64,000 nucleotides of DNA from the NCBI GenBank assembly GCA_002342035.1, contig DDPE01000041.1:1-64000 (forward strand), given 5' to 3'. The first letter of the stretch is position 1. Every line of letters starts with the position of its first letter. A model generated the notes under the pieces. The model made no database searches. It worked only from the letters and a program-made list of their open reading frames with translations, and had not been told where the DNA came from. The translations under genes and the position numbers were made by a program. The DNA is from Asticcacaulis sp. UBA2476. Lineage in GTDB: Bacteria > Pseudomonadota > Alphaproteobacteria > Caulobacterales > Caulobacteraceae. This document shows positions 1 through 7,617 of this stretch, one piece after another.

Positions 1-1722
1 CCAGTGCAGCATGTGCAGGTCCCATTTATCGACATCGCCGGCCAAAAAGATGTTGAGCGACTGCGACTGGCAGATTTCCGGCGCGCGGTCAGCGGCCAGT
101 TCAACGACCCAGCGCTGATCGATTTCAAACGCGGTTTTAAAGATATCTTTTTCGTCGGCACTTAAGGCATCCAGATGCTGGATCGAGCCTTCGTGCTCAA
201 CGATCGAGTCCCAGATTTCGAGCGTATCAAGGCCCTTTTCGACCAGCAGCGCCTTAAGATACGGGTTCTTAACCGCGAATGAGCCCGACAGGGTCTTATG
301 GGTATAGATATTGGCCGGGATCGGCTCGATGCCCGCCGACGTGCCGCCGCAGATGATCGAGATCGAGGCGGTCGGCGCGATGGCCAGCTTGTGCGAGAAC
401 CGCTCCATGACGCCGCGCTCGGCAGCATCAAGGCAGGCTCCGCGCTCTTCGGCCAGCTTGACCGACGCCTTATCGGCTTCACGGCGCAGGTGCTTAAACA
501 GGCGCAGGTTCCACGACTTGGCCATCGCCGATTCAAACGCGACGCCCTGCGCCTGAAGGAAAGAGTGGAAGCCCATCAAGCCGAGGCCGACCGAGCGTTC
601 GCGCTGGGCGGAATAGATAGCGGCTTCCATAGAATTGGGCGCGCTCTGGATAAAGTCTTCAAGCACGTTGTCGAGGAAACGCATGATGTCTTCGACAAAG
701 CGTGGATGATCGCGCCATTCCAGGAAGGTCTCGGCATTGACCGACGACAGGCAGCAGACGGCGGTGCGGTCGCGACCGAGATGGTCCGCGCCGGTGTGCA
801 GCATGATTTCCGCGCACAGGTTCGACTGGCGTACCTTCAGGCCCAACTCACGCTGATGTTGCGGCATGGCGCGGTTCACTGTATCCGCAAAGATCAGATA
901 GGGCTCACCGGTCTGCATCCGGATTTCAAGGATCTTTTGCCACAGGGCGCGGGCATCGACGAACTTGATGATTTCATTGTTCTTGGGCGAACGCAGGCCG
1001 AACGGATTGCCATCGCGCACCGCTTCCATAAATTCGTCGGTGATCGAAATGCCATGGTGCAGGTTAAGCGCCTTACGGTTAAAGTCGCCCGATGGCTTAC
1101 GGATTTCGAGGAATTCTTCGATTTCAGGGTGGTGGATGTCGATATAGACCGCCGCCGAACCGCGGCGCAACGAGCCCTGAGAGATCGCGAGCGTCAGCGA
1201 ATCCATCACACGGATGAAGGGGATGATGCCGGATGTTTGACCGGCGCCCTTAACCTTTTCACCGATCGAGCGCACGCCGCCCCAATAGGTGCCGATGCCT
1301 CCACCGTTCGAGGCCAAAGCGACGTTTTCGTTCCAGGTGCCGACAATTCCTTCGAGGCTGTCTGGCACCGAATTCAAAAAGCACGAGATCGGCAAACCGC
1401 GCGAGGCACCGCCGTTCGACAGCACCGGCGTGGCCGGCATGAACCACAATTGCGAGATATAGTCATAGATGCGCTGGGCGTGTTCGGCGTCGTCGGCATA
1501 GGTGGTCGCCACGCGCGCAAACATATCCTGGTAGGATTCCCCCGGCATCAGGTAGCGGTCATCGAGGGTCTTCTTGCCGAAGTCAGTCAGTACCGCATCA
1601 CGCGACGGATCGGTAACCACCTGTTTTACAAGCTTGAATTCAGCGCGCACCTTGGGGCGCACCTCCATAAAGGACTTCATCATCGGCACAGCTTCACGTT
1701 TGACGGCATCATTTACGGACAT
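1..1722 (-). CDS. nrdA: Class I ribonucleoside-diphosphate reductase, alpha subunit (3' end beyond the window)
   Basis: Reduces ribonucleotides to deoxyribonucleotides in the cytoplasm with a separate radical-generating beta subunit. The frame is open from an ATG at 1722 to the left edge (574 codons), so the C-terminus with its redox cysteines is not seen. Visible motifs are MPATPVLSNGG, an active-site cysteine in PISCFLN (C114), the glycine-rich NGGGIGTYWGGVRS loop, and NLCAEI (N301, C303, E305), which matches the catalytic Asn-Cys-Glu of class I enzymes. The protein enters the catalytic domain almost directly, with no N-terminal ATP-cone, so overall activity control by dATP through a cone is not expected. 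An antisense ORF of 498 codons covers the same DNA but is a GC-bias shadow. The upstream region carries NrdR-like boxes. The family call is firm; the cofactor subclass cannot be read from alpha alone. Confidence 0.93.
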   Translation of the reverse strand, partial: MSVNDAVKREAVPMMKSFMEVRPKVRAEFKLVKQVVTDPSRDAVLTDFGKKTLDDRYLMPGESYQDMFARVATTYADDAEHAQRIYDYISQLWFMPATPVLSNGGASRGLPISCFLNSVPDSLEGIVGTWNENVALASNGGGIGTYWGGVRSIGEKVKGAGQTSGIIPFIRVMDSLTLAISQGSLRRGSAAVYIDIHHPEIEEFLEIRKPSGDFNRKALNLHHGISITDEFMEAVRDGNPFGLRSPKNNEIIKFVDARALWQKILEIRMQTGEPYLIFADTVNRAMPQHQRELGLKVRQSNLCAEIMLHTGADHLGRDRTAVCCLSSVNAETFLEWRDHPRFVEDIMRFLDNVLEDFIQSAPNSMEAAIYSAQRERSVGLGLMGFHSFLQAQGVAFESAMAKSWNLRLFKHLRREADKASVKLAEERGACLDAAERGVMERFSHKLAIAPTASISIICGGTSAGIEPIPANIYTHKTLSGSFAVKNPYLKALLVEKGLDTLEIWDSIVEHEGSIQHLDALSADEKDIFKTAFEIDQRWVVELAADRAPEICQSQSLNIFLAGDVDKWDLHMLHW

Positions 1723-1782
1723 ATAACTCACCCAGATAACTTTTACGGCCCAGCCCCGGACCCGGTTTGGAAGATCGCCAGC

Positions 1783-1850
1783 AACTACATCTAGTGGGAA
1801 GCGACATACTCTTACCCACATATAGCGCCACAACCGGACTCTGCCGTCAA
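1783..1850 (-). promoter_or_regulatory. nrdA promoter with tandem NrdR-like boxes
   Basis: Two 14-bp sites resemble the NrdR box (consensus close to CACTATATATAGTG). The first, 1783-1796, matches 11 of 14 positions and contains ACTA-N4-TAGT. The second, 1814-1827, matches 9 of 14. Their centres are 31 bp apart, the spacing known for paired NrdR boxes. On the minus strand a TTGACG element (1850-1845) lies 17-18 bp upstream of a GCTATAT stretch inside the second box, so the repressor would cover the -10 region. The nrdR gene is not in the window. Confidence 0.65.
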
Positions 1851-1957
1851 ACGGTTTTTGGTTAAAAAAGTCCTAACATCGTGCATAACCCTGTGAGTGA
1901 ATATCCAAGGCCTTACAGGGCATGGGATCGGCAATTTCCCCTGCGACGTGTACGGAT

Positions 1958-2323
1958 TTAAAGAATCGTCGACGGGGTTTCCGACAGATACCGGTCAAGC
2001 TTGTTTTCACGGTCAACCAGCACGACTCTGGGGACAACTGGATCAGAGGTCAATTCAAAACCCATAATGATAATCTGCTCGGATTCGGCGATCAGATGGG
2101 CCGCAGCACCATTCATAGCGATCTTGCCCGATCCGCGCTCACCCGTGATGACGTAGGTTTCCAGCCGCGCGCCTGATGTGTTGGACACCACCAGCACCTT
2201 TTCGCCTTCCCACAGCCCGACAGCGTCCATCAGGTCTTCGTCGATGGTGATCGAACCGATATAGGCCAGATTGGCTTCGGTCACATAGGCATTGTGGATT
2301 TTGGAACGGAGCAGAAAACGCAT
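1958..2323 (-). CDS. panD: Aspartate 1-decarboxylase precursor
   Basis: Makes beta-alanine from L-aspartate for pantothenate and CoA synthesis. The 121-residue product begins MRFLLRSKIHNAYVT and has the self-processing Gly-Ser site at about residues 23-24 (YIGSI); cleavage there gives the beta chain and the pyruvoyl-bearing alpha chain. WEGEKVLVVSNTSGARLETY and the later NGAAAH stretch are family hallmarks. The ATG at 2323 is chosen because it matches the usual family N-terminus. A GTG three codons upstream (2332) is possible, and neither has a clear ribosome-binding site. It follows the DUF924 gene on the same strand after 86 bp and is not beside panB or panC. Confidence 0.95.
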   Translation of the reverse strand: MRFLLRSKIHNAYVTEANLAYIGSITIDEDLMDAVGLWEGEKVLVVSNTSGARLETYVITGERGSGKIAMNGAAAHLIAESEQIIIMGFELTSDPVVPRVVLVDRENKLDRYLSETPSTIL

Positions 2324-2409
2324 GAGAGCCACAGGGTCTGATTAGGAAAGGGGCCGGAAATACCAGCTATGCCCCGTTGAGGCCAGACGTTTTTGGGGCC
2401 AGTCGATTC

Positions 2410-2880
2410 TCAGCCCGCAAAGCCGCCGTCAGCCAGAAACGCCGCTTCCGCGCGCGTCGTTTCGCGCCCCAGCACCGCGTTGCGATGGGGAAAGCGCCCA
2501 AACCGGACAATGATATCGCGGTGTTCTATGGCATAGGCCATACTGTCGCCACCCAGAGGCTCATTCAGCCGCACACTGCGTTCCTGATCCGCAAGGTCTT
2601 CTGAATGCATCAACGGCAGATAGACAAAACCGCGCAGCAGGGACTCAACCTCCATATCCTGACCGGCGGCAATGGCTGTGTCCGCGACCGTGCGCGCCAG
2701 TGTACCGTCCGCTGTCTGCGTCCAGCCATCCAACGTGCGCGCGGCAGCCTTCATATGCAGATCGTGGCAAAAGGCCGTAAAGCGGGCATCGAAGTCATCA
2801 TTTTTGGCAAACCATGCCTGCGGCCCGGCCTCGCGCCAGAAGTCGATAACCTGTGAGGGCTTAATCAACCCACAGATCAT
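2410..2880 (-). CDS. DUF924 family protein
   Basis: The product has the layout of the DUF924 family (COG3803), small alpha-helical proteins of unknown biochemical function that are predicted to adopt a TPR-like fold. Supporting stretches are VIDFWREAGPQAWFAKNDDFD near the N-terminus, then ESLLRGFVYLPLMHSEDLADQE and the C-terminal FGRFPHRNAVLGRETT. The start is uncertain: ATG codons at 2880 and 2886 and a TTG at 2868 all lie inside the 3' end of the upstream tetR gene. I chose 2880, which overlaps tetR by about 20 bp and implies translational coupling. The family assignment is good; no reaction can be proposed. Confidence 0.82.
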   Translation of the reverse strand: MICGLIKPSQVIDFWREAGPQAWFAKNDDFDARFTAFCHDLHMKAAARTLDGWTQTADGTLARTVADTAIAAGQDMEVESLLRGFVYLPLMHSEDLADQERSVRLNEPLGGDSMAYAIEHRDIIVRFGRFPHRNAVLGRETTRAEAAFLADGGFAG

Positions 2881-3529
2881 GCACATCGCCCTTGCGGTTG
2901 AGCATATGCAGGGCACGCTTAATGACATTGATCAGGTTTTCAACGCGCTCCGGCTGATCATAGGTCAGGGCCGCACGGTGCAGGCCATCGAGGGCAAAGC
3001 GCGCCAGATCACGGCTGGCCTGAAAACGGGCATCGATCCCCGCCGTGATAAAGCCCGGTGTGGCATTACCCATGGCGCCCTGATCAAAGGCTTCCTGAGC
3101 CGGACGAATGGCCTTGGCCACATCAGCATCCTGACGGGCCGCGCGCTCCAGCGCCAGAAAGGCCGAAAACGGCACGGACGACAGCAGGCGCCAATAGGCA
3201 TCTACGGCCCCGTCAAGCGCGTCTTGCCCCGGTTTAAGCTTGGCCGCCTCGGCCTCGAACATAGCTTCGCGGGCGGCGTGAATATGCCAGGCCGCCGCCT
3301 CAACCAGAGCTTCACGGGTCGGAAAATGATACAGCATCGCCCCGCGCGTCAGGCCGCAGGCCTCGGCGATAGCGGCATTGCCGGCGCGGTCATAGCCCAG
3401 TTCGGCAAACAGCCGCATTGAGGTGTCGAGAATCTGCAACCGCGTACGACGCGACTTCGGCGTGTCCCGCGGGGTCACATCCTTCGAAGCCGGGTCCTTA
3501 ACGGGCATGTCTTTACGGCGATCGCTCAT
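2861..3529 (-). CDS. TetR/AcrR-family transcriptional regulator
   Basis: A DNA-binding repressor of about 222 residues. The N-terminal helix-turn-helix is typical: RTRLQILDTSMRLFAELGYDRAGNAAIAEACGLTRGAMLYHFPTREALVEAA, with the recognition helix around GLTRGAMLYHF. The helical C-terminal half is the ligand and dimer domain, and its inducer cannot be predicted. The ATG at 3529 is preferred; a TTG at 3547 and a later ATG are alternatives. It overlaps the downstream DUF924 gene, so the two are probably co-transcribed. No operator could be identified upstream with confidence. Confidence 0.9.
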   Translation of the reverse strand: MSDRRKDMPVKDPASKDVTPRDTPKSRRTRLQILDTSMRLFAELGYDRAGNAAIAEACGLTRGAMLYHFPTREALVEAAAWHIHAAREAMFEAEAAKLKPGQDALDGAVDAYWRLLSSVPFSAFLALERAARQDADVAKAIRPAQEAFDQGAMGNATPGFITAGIDARFQASRDLARFALDGLHRAALTYDQPERVENLINVIKRALHMLNRKGDVHDLWVD

Positions 3530-3831
3530 GGCAGGTCTTTGAAACAACTTTCTTTAGCGTTTGTACCACATTATACCGACGGCGCGGCTAAATTTACATA
3601 TTGTGCAGTGCAAACCTTGGCTTATCCTTTCTAATTAAGGCATTTGCGCGGTGTGGCAAGCTTGCATTTCAACAAATTCACACGCAACTGCCGCTTTATG
3701 CGCATTTTCAGTCTACCCTATGTCGTAAATATGAGAAATAACTCTGACATAGCGGATCATCTTAAGCTATACGACGGGGGACATCGTGATGTTACAAACT
3801 GTATCTATCTTCGTCGTCGTGTTCATTTCGG
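3530..3831. other. Divergent intergenic region with one inverted repeat
   Basis: This 302-bp, relatively AT-rich gap separates the TetR gene from the glycosyltransferase gene and should hold both promoters. The only clear structure is an inverted repeat CTATGTC (3718-3724) / GACATAG (3746-3752) with a 21-nt loop. A TATAAT-like string on the minus strand near 3572 could serve the TetR gene but has no well-spaced -35. A 63-codon ORF across the right part lacks a ribosome-binding site and recognisable sequence; I do not call it. Confidence 0.4.
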
Positions 3832-4926
3832 GTGAGAGGGAAGCTTAAAGCCTTGCGTATCTTGCTGGCCACCGATGCATGGGAACCCCAGGTCAACGGG
3901 GTCGTGACCACATTGAAGCGCACGCTCGACGAATGTCGCGCTCTGGGTCATGACTTTGAAATCATTCAATATAATGAATTCAAAACCGTTTCTTGGCCTG
4001 ATTACAAAGAAGTCAAGCTGGCGCTTGGCTGCTACGAAGAGGTGCGCGAGCGCATCCTGATGTACGCCCCCGATGCCGTTCACATCGCCACCGAAGGCCC
4101 GGTGGGGCTGGCCGCGCGCCGGGTGTGCGTGGAGTGGGGCCTGCCGTTTACCACCAGCTATCATACGAAATTCCCGGAATATGTCTCCGCCCGCCTGCCC
4201 TTGCCGCTCAGTGTCGGCTATGCCTATATGCGCTGGTTCCATAAGCCGTCAGGCCGGGTCATGGTGGCGACACCGACCCTACAAAAGGATCTTGAAGCCC
4301 ACGGCATCAAAAACGTCTCCCCGTGGACGCGCGGTGTCGATACGGTCATGTTCCGTCCTGACCTTGAGCCAATCTATGGTGACCTGCCCCGCCCGATCAT
4401 GGCCTATGTCGGGCGTGTGGCGGTCGAAAAGAATATCGAGGCCTTTTTGTCGCTCGATGTCCCCGGCACCAAGGTGATCGTCGGCGGCGGCCCGCAACTT
4501 GAAGAACTTAAGGTCAAATACCCAAAGGTCGTCTTTACCGGCCCGCGTTTTGGCGACGAACTGGCGCGGTCCTATGCCGATGCCGATGTCTTTGTGTTCC
4601 CGTCCCTGACCGACACCTTTGGTCTGGTAATTCTTGAGGCTATGGCGACCGGCACGCCGGTGGCGGCTTTCCCGGCCCATGGACCGATCGATATCATTCC
4701 AGGCTCAAATGCCGGGGTCATCAATGACGATCTGAAAATCGCCATCGAAGAGGCGCTGAAACTCGATCCGAAAAACGTGCGCGCCTATGCCGAGAAATTC
4801 TCGTGGCGGGCCTGCGCCGAAGAGTTCGTGCGCAATCTCCAGCCCCTGCCTCAGCCGGAAAAAGCCCGCATCTGGACACGGCTTAAGGCGCTTAATCCGA
4901 TCCGTAAGCGGCGCAAGACGGCTTAG
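3832..4926 (+). CDS. GT4-type glycosyltransferase
   Basis: A GT-B-fold retaining glycosyltransferase of about 357-364 residues. The N-terminal Rossmann domain begins RILLATDAWEPQVNGVVTTLKRT, the usual start of the MgtA-like branch that transfers mannose, glucose or glucuronic acid to lipid or glycolipid acceptors. The C-terminal nucleotide-sugar domain has GRVAVEKNIEAFL and the E-x7-E element in LTDTFGLVILEAMATGTPVAAFP. The acceptor cannot be deduced; a membrane glycolipid is my inference from the subfamily. The track start is GTG at 3832, but a TTG at 3853 has a better ribosome-binding site (GAGAGGGAAG at 3834-3843), so the start is ambiguous by seven codons. Confidence 0.85.
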   Translation: MRGKLKALRILLATDAWEPQVNGVVTTLKRTLDECRALGHDFEIIQYNEFKTVSWPDYKEVKLALGCYEEVRERILMYAPDAVHIATEGPVGLAARRVCVEWGLPFTTSYHTKFPEYVSARLPLPLSVGYAYMRWFHKPSGRVMVATPTLQKDLEAHGIKNVSPWTRGVDTVMFRPDLEPIYGDLPRPIMAYVGRVAVEKNIEAFLSLDVPGTKVIVGGGPQLEELKVKYPKVVFTGPRFGDELARSYADADVFVFPSLTDTFGLVILEAMATGTPVAAFPAHGPIDIIPGSNAGVINDDLKIAIEEALKLDPKNVRAYAEKFSWRACAEEFVRNLQPLPQPEKARIWTRLKALNPIRKRRKTA

Positions 4927-5002
4927 AGCGCCTATGAAAAGCCTCAAGCCGAACACAGGCTATAGCGTACGCCTGATTGTATCGACAGCTACAGGCACTT
5001 GA

Positions 5003-5299
5003 ATGTTAGAGCAAATTAGGAAAGCGTTGAGCACGCTAGACCGACAAAAGTTATTGATTTTTTTAGCAGCATCAATTCACGCATTGACGATCACAGCTCG
5101 CTATCATTATGAAAGCTTAGAGTCTTTTGAACATATGCGTGAGATAAATGAAGCTATTCATAGGCTTTCAGGGCACGTTCGAGATCTCCTAAACGCACAA
5201 GAACCGCTTTTAGAAAGCCGAATAGAAAGCATAATAGCAATACTGGCTATCTTACATGTGAATGCGCTGGATCGTCTTTACACAAGATTCATGTCTTAA
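5003..5299 (+). CDS. Hypothetical 98-residue protein, AT-rich
   Basis: I do not recognise this protein. The 98-residue product is mostly predicted helix with charged and leucine-rich stretches (a MREINEAIHRLSGHVRDLL segment) and a hydrophobic LLIFLAASIHALTI stretch near residues 17-30. Its codons are clearly richer in A and T than flanking genes and it uses TTA and AGA-type codons, consistent with recent acquisition or weak selection. It ends 3 bp into the convergently transcribed pstS-like gene. The ATG at 5003 has only a weak ribosome-binding site. It is probably real because base composition and reading frame coincide over its full length, but expression is unproven. Confidence 0.5.
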   Translation: MLEQIRKALSTLDRQKLLIFLAASIHALTITARYHYESLESFEHMREINEAIHRLSGHVRDLLNAQEPLLESRIESIIAILAILHVNALDRLYTRFMS

Positions 5300-6348
5300 T
5301 GCGCATCGGGTGCGGCCATCACCACCTGCATGCGGGCGGCCTGCTTGACCTGATCATGCAGGCTGTCATCGAGCGCGATCAGCCCGCGCCCTTTGAGATA
5401 ACCACCCTTACCCGCCGCCGCATCGGACACGAACTCGTTCATATAGCCCTCTAAGCCCGGCACGAACTTTAAGTGCGCCTTCTTGACATAGATGAACAAA
5501 GACCTGGCCAGCGGGTAGCGCCCGGAGGCAATGTCCGTTGGTGTCGGCAAAACACCGTCGATTTTGGCGACTTTCACCTTGTCCTTATTTTCCTCATAAA
5601 AGGAATAACCGAACACGCCGAGCGAATCCGGCGTCTTGGTCAGGACGCTCAAGGTCGCATTGTCGTTTTCACCGGCATTAACGTAGCGGCCATCTTCGCG
5701 GATCGAGCCGGTCAGTTGCTTGAAGCGCTTTTCATTGCGGCCCTTGATATCCCTGAGCAGCGGATAGGCCGCCCCACCACTTTCCATGCCCAGTTCCACA
5801 AAGGCATCGCGCGTACCGGAGGTTGACGGCGGGCCGTATACCAGTATTTTACGGCCCGGCAGCCCCGCCGAAATCTGGTTCCAGCGCACATAGGGATTGG
5901 GATCGAACGCACCGTAGCGCAGCACGTCCTTCGACAGCGCCAGATAGAGCATATCCAGCCGGAAATCGTAGTCAGGGTTTTGCTTGTTCATGGCGATAAC
6001 CACGCCGTCATAGCCGATTTGAAGCTCGATAATCTCACCGACGCCGTTCTTTTGGCACATCTCATACTCAGACGGCTTCATGGGCCGAGACGCATTGGCA
6101 ACGTCCGGGGTGCTGCCGCCCAAGCCTGAGCAGAACAGCTTGATACCGCCGCCGGTGCCCAGCGATTCGATCTTAGGGGCCTTGGTGCCATATTTGCGCA
6201 TGTAATATTCGGCCACGCGCGTCGCGAACGGAAACACCGTCGAAGACCCTGCCGCCCACACATAGTCGCGCTGCATCTGCGCCGAGGCTGAAACCGGCGA
6301 CACAGCGACCAAAGCGGCAACGCAGAGAGACAAAAGCGGCTTATACAT
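5296..6348 (-). CDS. PstS-like phosphate-binding protein (copy 1)
   Basis: A periplasmic phosphate-binding protein of 350 residues with a Sec signal peptide (MYKPLLSLCVAALVAVSPVS then ASA-Q). The AAGSSTVFPF loop and the PPSTSGTRD loop are the phosphate-contacting elements of the PstS fold. It is clearly paralogous to the protein encoded just upstream: both share RDYVWAAGSSTVFPF, GTGGG, DVANASRPMK, YGPP(S/T)TSGTRD and GVFGYSF. Two earlier in-frame starts exist, but the Pho box at 6382-6399 overlaps them, so the ATG at 6348 is favoured. No pstC, pstA or pstB is nearby; it could serve a Pst transporter encoded elsewhere or act as an accessory scavenger. Confidence 0.87.
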   Translation of the reverse strand: MYKPLLSLCVAALVAVSPVSASAQMQRDYVWAAGSSTVFPFATRVAEYYMRKYGTKAPKIESLGTGGGIKLFCSGLGGSTPDVANASRPMKPSEYEMCQKNGVGEIIELQIGYDGVVIAMNKQNPDYDFRLDMLYLALSKDVLRYGAFDPNPYVRWNQISAGLPGRKILVYGPPSTSGTRDAFVELGMESGGAAYPLLRDIKGRNEKRFKQLTGSIREDGRYVNAGENDNATLSVLTKTPDSLGVFGYSFYEENKDKVKVAKIDGVLPTPTDIASGRYPLARSLFIYVKKAHLKFVPGLEGYMNEFVSDAAAGKGGYLKGRGLIALDDSLHDQVKQAARMQVVMAAPDAH

Positions 6349-6381
6349 AGGACAGCGGTTCCGTGAGTGAGGCCGCTTCAT

Positions 6382-6399
6382 ATGACAGTTTCGTGACAA
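6382..6399 (-). promoter_or_regulatory. Pho box for pstS-like copy 1
   Basis: On the minus strand this reads TTGTCACGAAACTGTCAT: two heptamers close to CTGTCAT separated by 4 bp, giving the 11-bp period of PhoB binding sites. It lies 34 bp upstream of the chosen start and just downstream of the preceding gene's terminator, so copy 1 appears to have its own phosphate-starvation promoter. Confidence 0.72.
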
Positions 6400-6412
6400 A
6401 AACCAGTCACAG

Positions 6413-6449
6413 AAAAAAGCCGCCCCCACCACAAGACAGGGACGGCTTT
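6413..6449 (-). terminator. Intrinsic terminator after pstS-like copy 2
   Basis: On the minus strand an AAGCCG-x-CCC / GGG-x-CGGCTT hairpin (arms 6440-6449 and 6417-6426) is followed by a run of T (A run at 6413-6418 on the plus strand). It separates the two pstS-like genes transcriptionally. Confidence 0.7.
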
Positions 6450-6472
6450 AATTTCATCCGCTCAAGTCGCGT

Positions 6473-7519
6473 TTAAGACTTCGGGCGCGCCATTGGCTTC
6501 AAGGTCTTGATGCCGCCCTTGATGGCCGCATGTTCGGCGGCCGGCAGCGGGATCAGGCCGCGCTGCTGCAGGTAGCCGCCCTTACCTGTGGCCGCATCAG
6601 AGACATATTCGTTGATGAAGGCGTCAAGACCCGGCGTGACACCGATATGGGCCTTTTTGACGTAGATATAGAGCGAACGCGATACCGGATATTTGCCGGT
6701 GGCGATGGTTTCCGGGGTCGGGGCCACACCGTTGATGGTGGCCACCTTCACCTTATCCATGTTCTCCTCAAAGAATGAGTAACCAAATACACCCAGAGCA
6801 CCCGGTGTCTTGGTCAGGGTACCGATGATGGCGTTATCGTTTTCACCGGAATCGACCCACACGCCGTCTTCGCGAATGGCCGAGCCCATTTCCTTGAACT
6901 TCTTTTCGTCCGAGGCCTTGAGTGCCTTGAGCGCCGGGAACTTGGCCGCACCAGCTTCGAGCGCCAGTTCGTTCCAGGAATCGCGCGTGCCGGAGGTGGT
7001 GGGCGGCCCGTACATCAGGATCTTGCTCTTGGGCAGGTTCGGATTGATCTGATGCCAGCCCTTATAAGGGTTCTTCACATACTGGCCGTAGCGCAGCACG
7101 TCCTTGGACAGGGCCAGATAAAAATCGACATCGCGGAAGGCATAGTCTTTACCCGTCTTGGCGGTGGCTATGACGATGCCGTCATAGCCGATCTTGATTT
7201 CCAGAATATCGTTGACGCCCTTGGCCTTACAGGCGTCGAATTCCGATTTCTTCATCGGACGTGAGGCGTTAGCAACATCGGGCGTGCCCGCGCCAATACC
7301 GGCGCAGAAGGCTTTGAAACCGCCACCAGTGCCGAGGCTTTCAACCTTCGGGGCCTTGGCGCCGCTCTTGCGGCCATAGTTTTCCGCGACGCGAGTGGTG
7401 AACGGGAACACGGTCGATGAACCGGCAGCCCAGACGTAGTCGCGTGAGGCCTGCGCAGAGGCGGAACCGGCGATGGCAAAGGCGGCCACAGCGGCTACGG
7501 CCAAAATGATCTTTTTCAT
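6473..7519 (-). CDS. PstS-like phosphate-binding protein (copy 2)
   Basis: A 348-residue periplasmic binding protein with signal peptide MKKIILAVAAVAAFAIAGSASA and mature start near QASRDYVWAAGS. Phosphate-binding loops are AAGSSTVFPF and PPTTSGTRDS. The ATG at 7519 is supported by a strong AGGAGAG ribosome-binding site 6 bp upstream; an earlier in-frame start would run through the Pho box and is rejected. It lies downstream of phnE on the same strand, with its own Pho box in the gap, so it is probably an independent Pho-regulon unit, as is copy 1. Substrate preference could be phosphate in both, or copy 2 may have diverged. Confidence 0.9.
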   Translation of the reverse strand: MKKIILAVAAVAAFAIAGSASAQASRDYVWAAGSSTVFPFTTRVAENYGRKSGAKAPKVESLGTGGGFKAFCAGIGAGTPDVANASRPMKKSEFDACKAKGVNDILEIKIGYDGIVIATAKTGKDYAFRDVDFYLALSKDVLRYGQYVKNPYKGWHQINPNLPKSKILMYGPPTTSGTRDSWNELALEAGAAKFPALKALKASDEKKFKEMGSAIREDGVWVDSGENDNAIIGTLTKTPGALGVFGYSFFEENMDKVKVATINGVAPTPETIATGKYPVSRSLYIYVKKAHIGVTPGLDAFINEYVSDAATGKGGYLQQRGLIPLPAAEHAAIKGGIKTLKPMARPKS

Positions 7520-7558
7520 GGAAACTCTCCTGATGCCCGGCGCTTTTACTCCCGCTAT

Positions 7559-7576
7559 GTGACAGTTCCGTGAAAG
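7559..7576 (-). promoter_or_regulatory. Pho box for pstS-like copy 2
   Basis: On the minus strand this reads CTTTCACGGAACTGTCAC, again two heptamers with a 4-bp spacer. It shares the core TCACG(A/G)AACTGTCA with the copy 1 site and lies 40 bp upstream of the start. Confidence 0.72.
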
Positions 7577-7617
7577 TCCTGTCACATTTCTCAAGGTATC
7601 GTCCGCCTTCGGAGGAT

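Noticed and set aside
298..1794. A 498-codon open frame on the plus strand opposite nrdA
   Set aside because: It lies wholly antisense to a strongly conserved gene, has no recognisable sequence and reflects the GC bias of third positions.
3644..3835. A 63-codon ORF upstream of the GT4 gene
   Set aside because: No ribosome-binding site, composition of non-coding DNA and no recognisable sequence.
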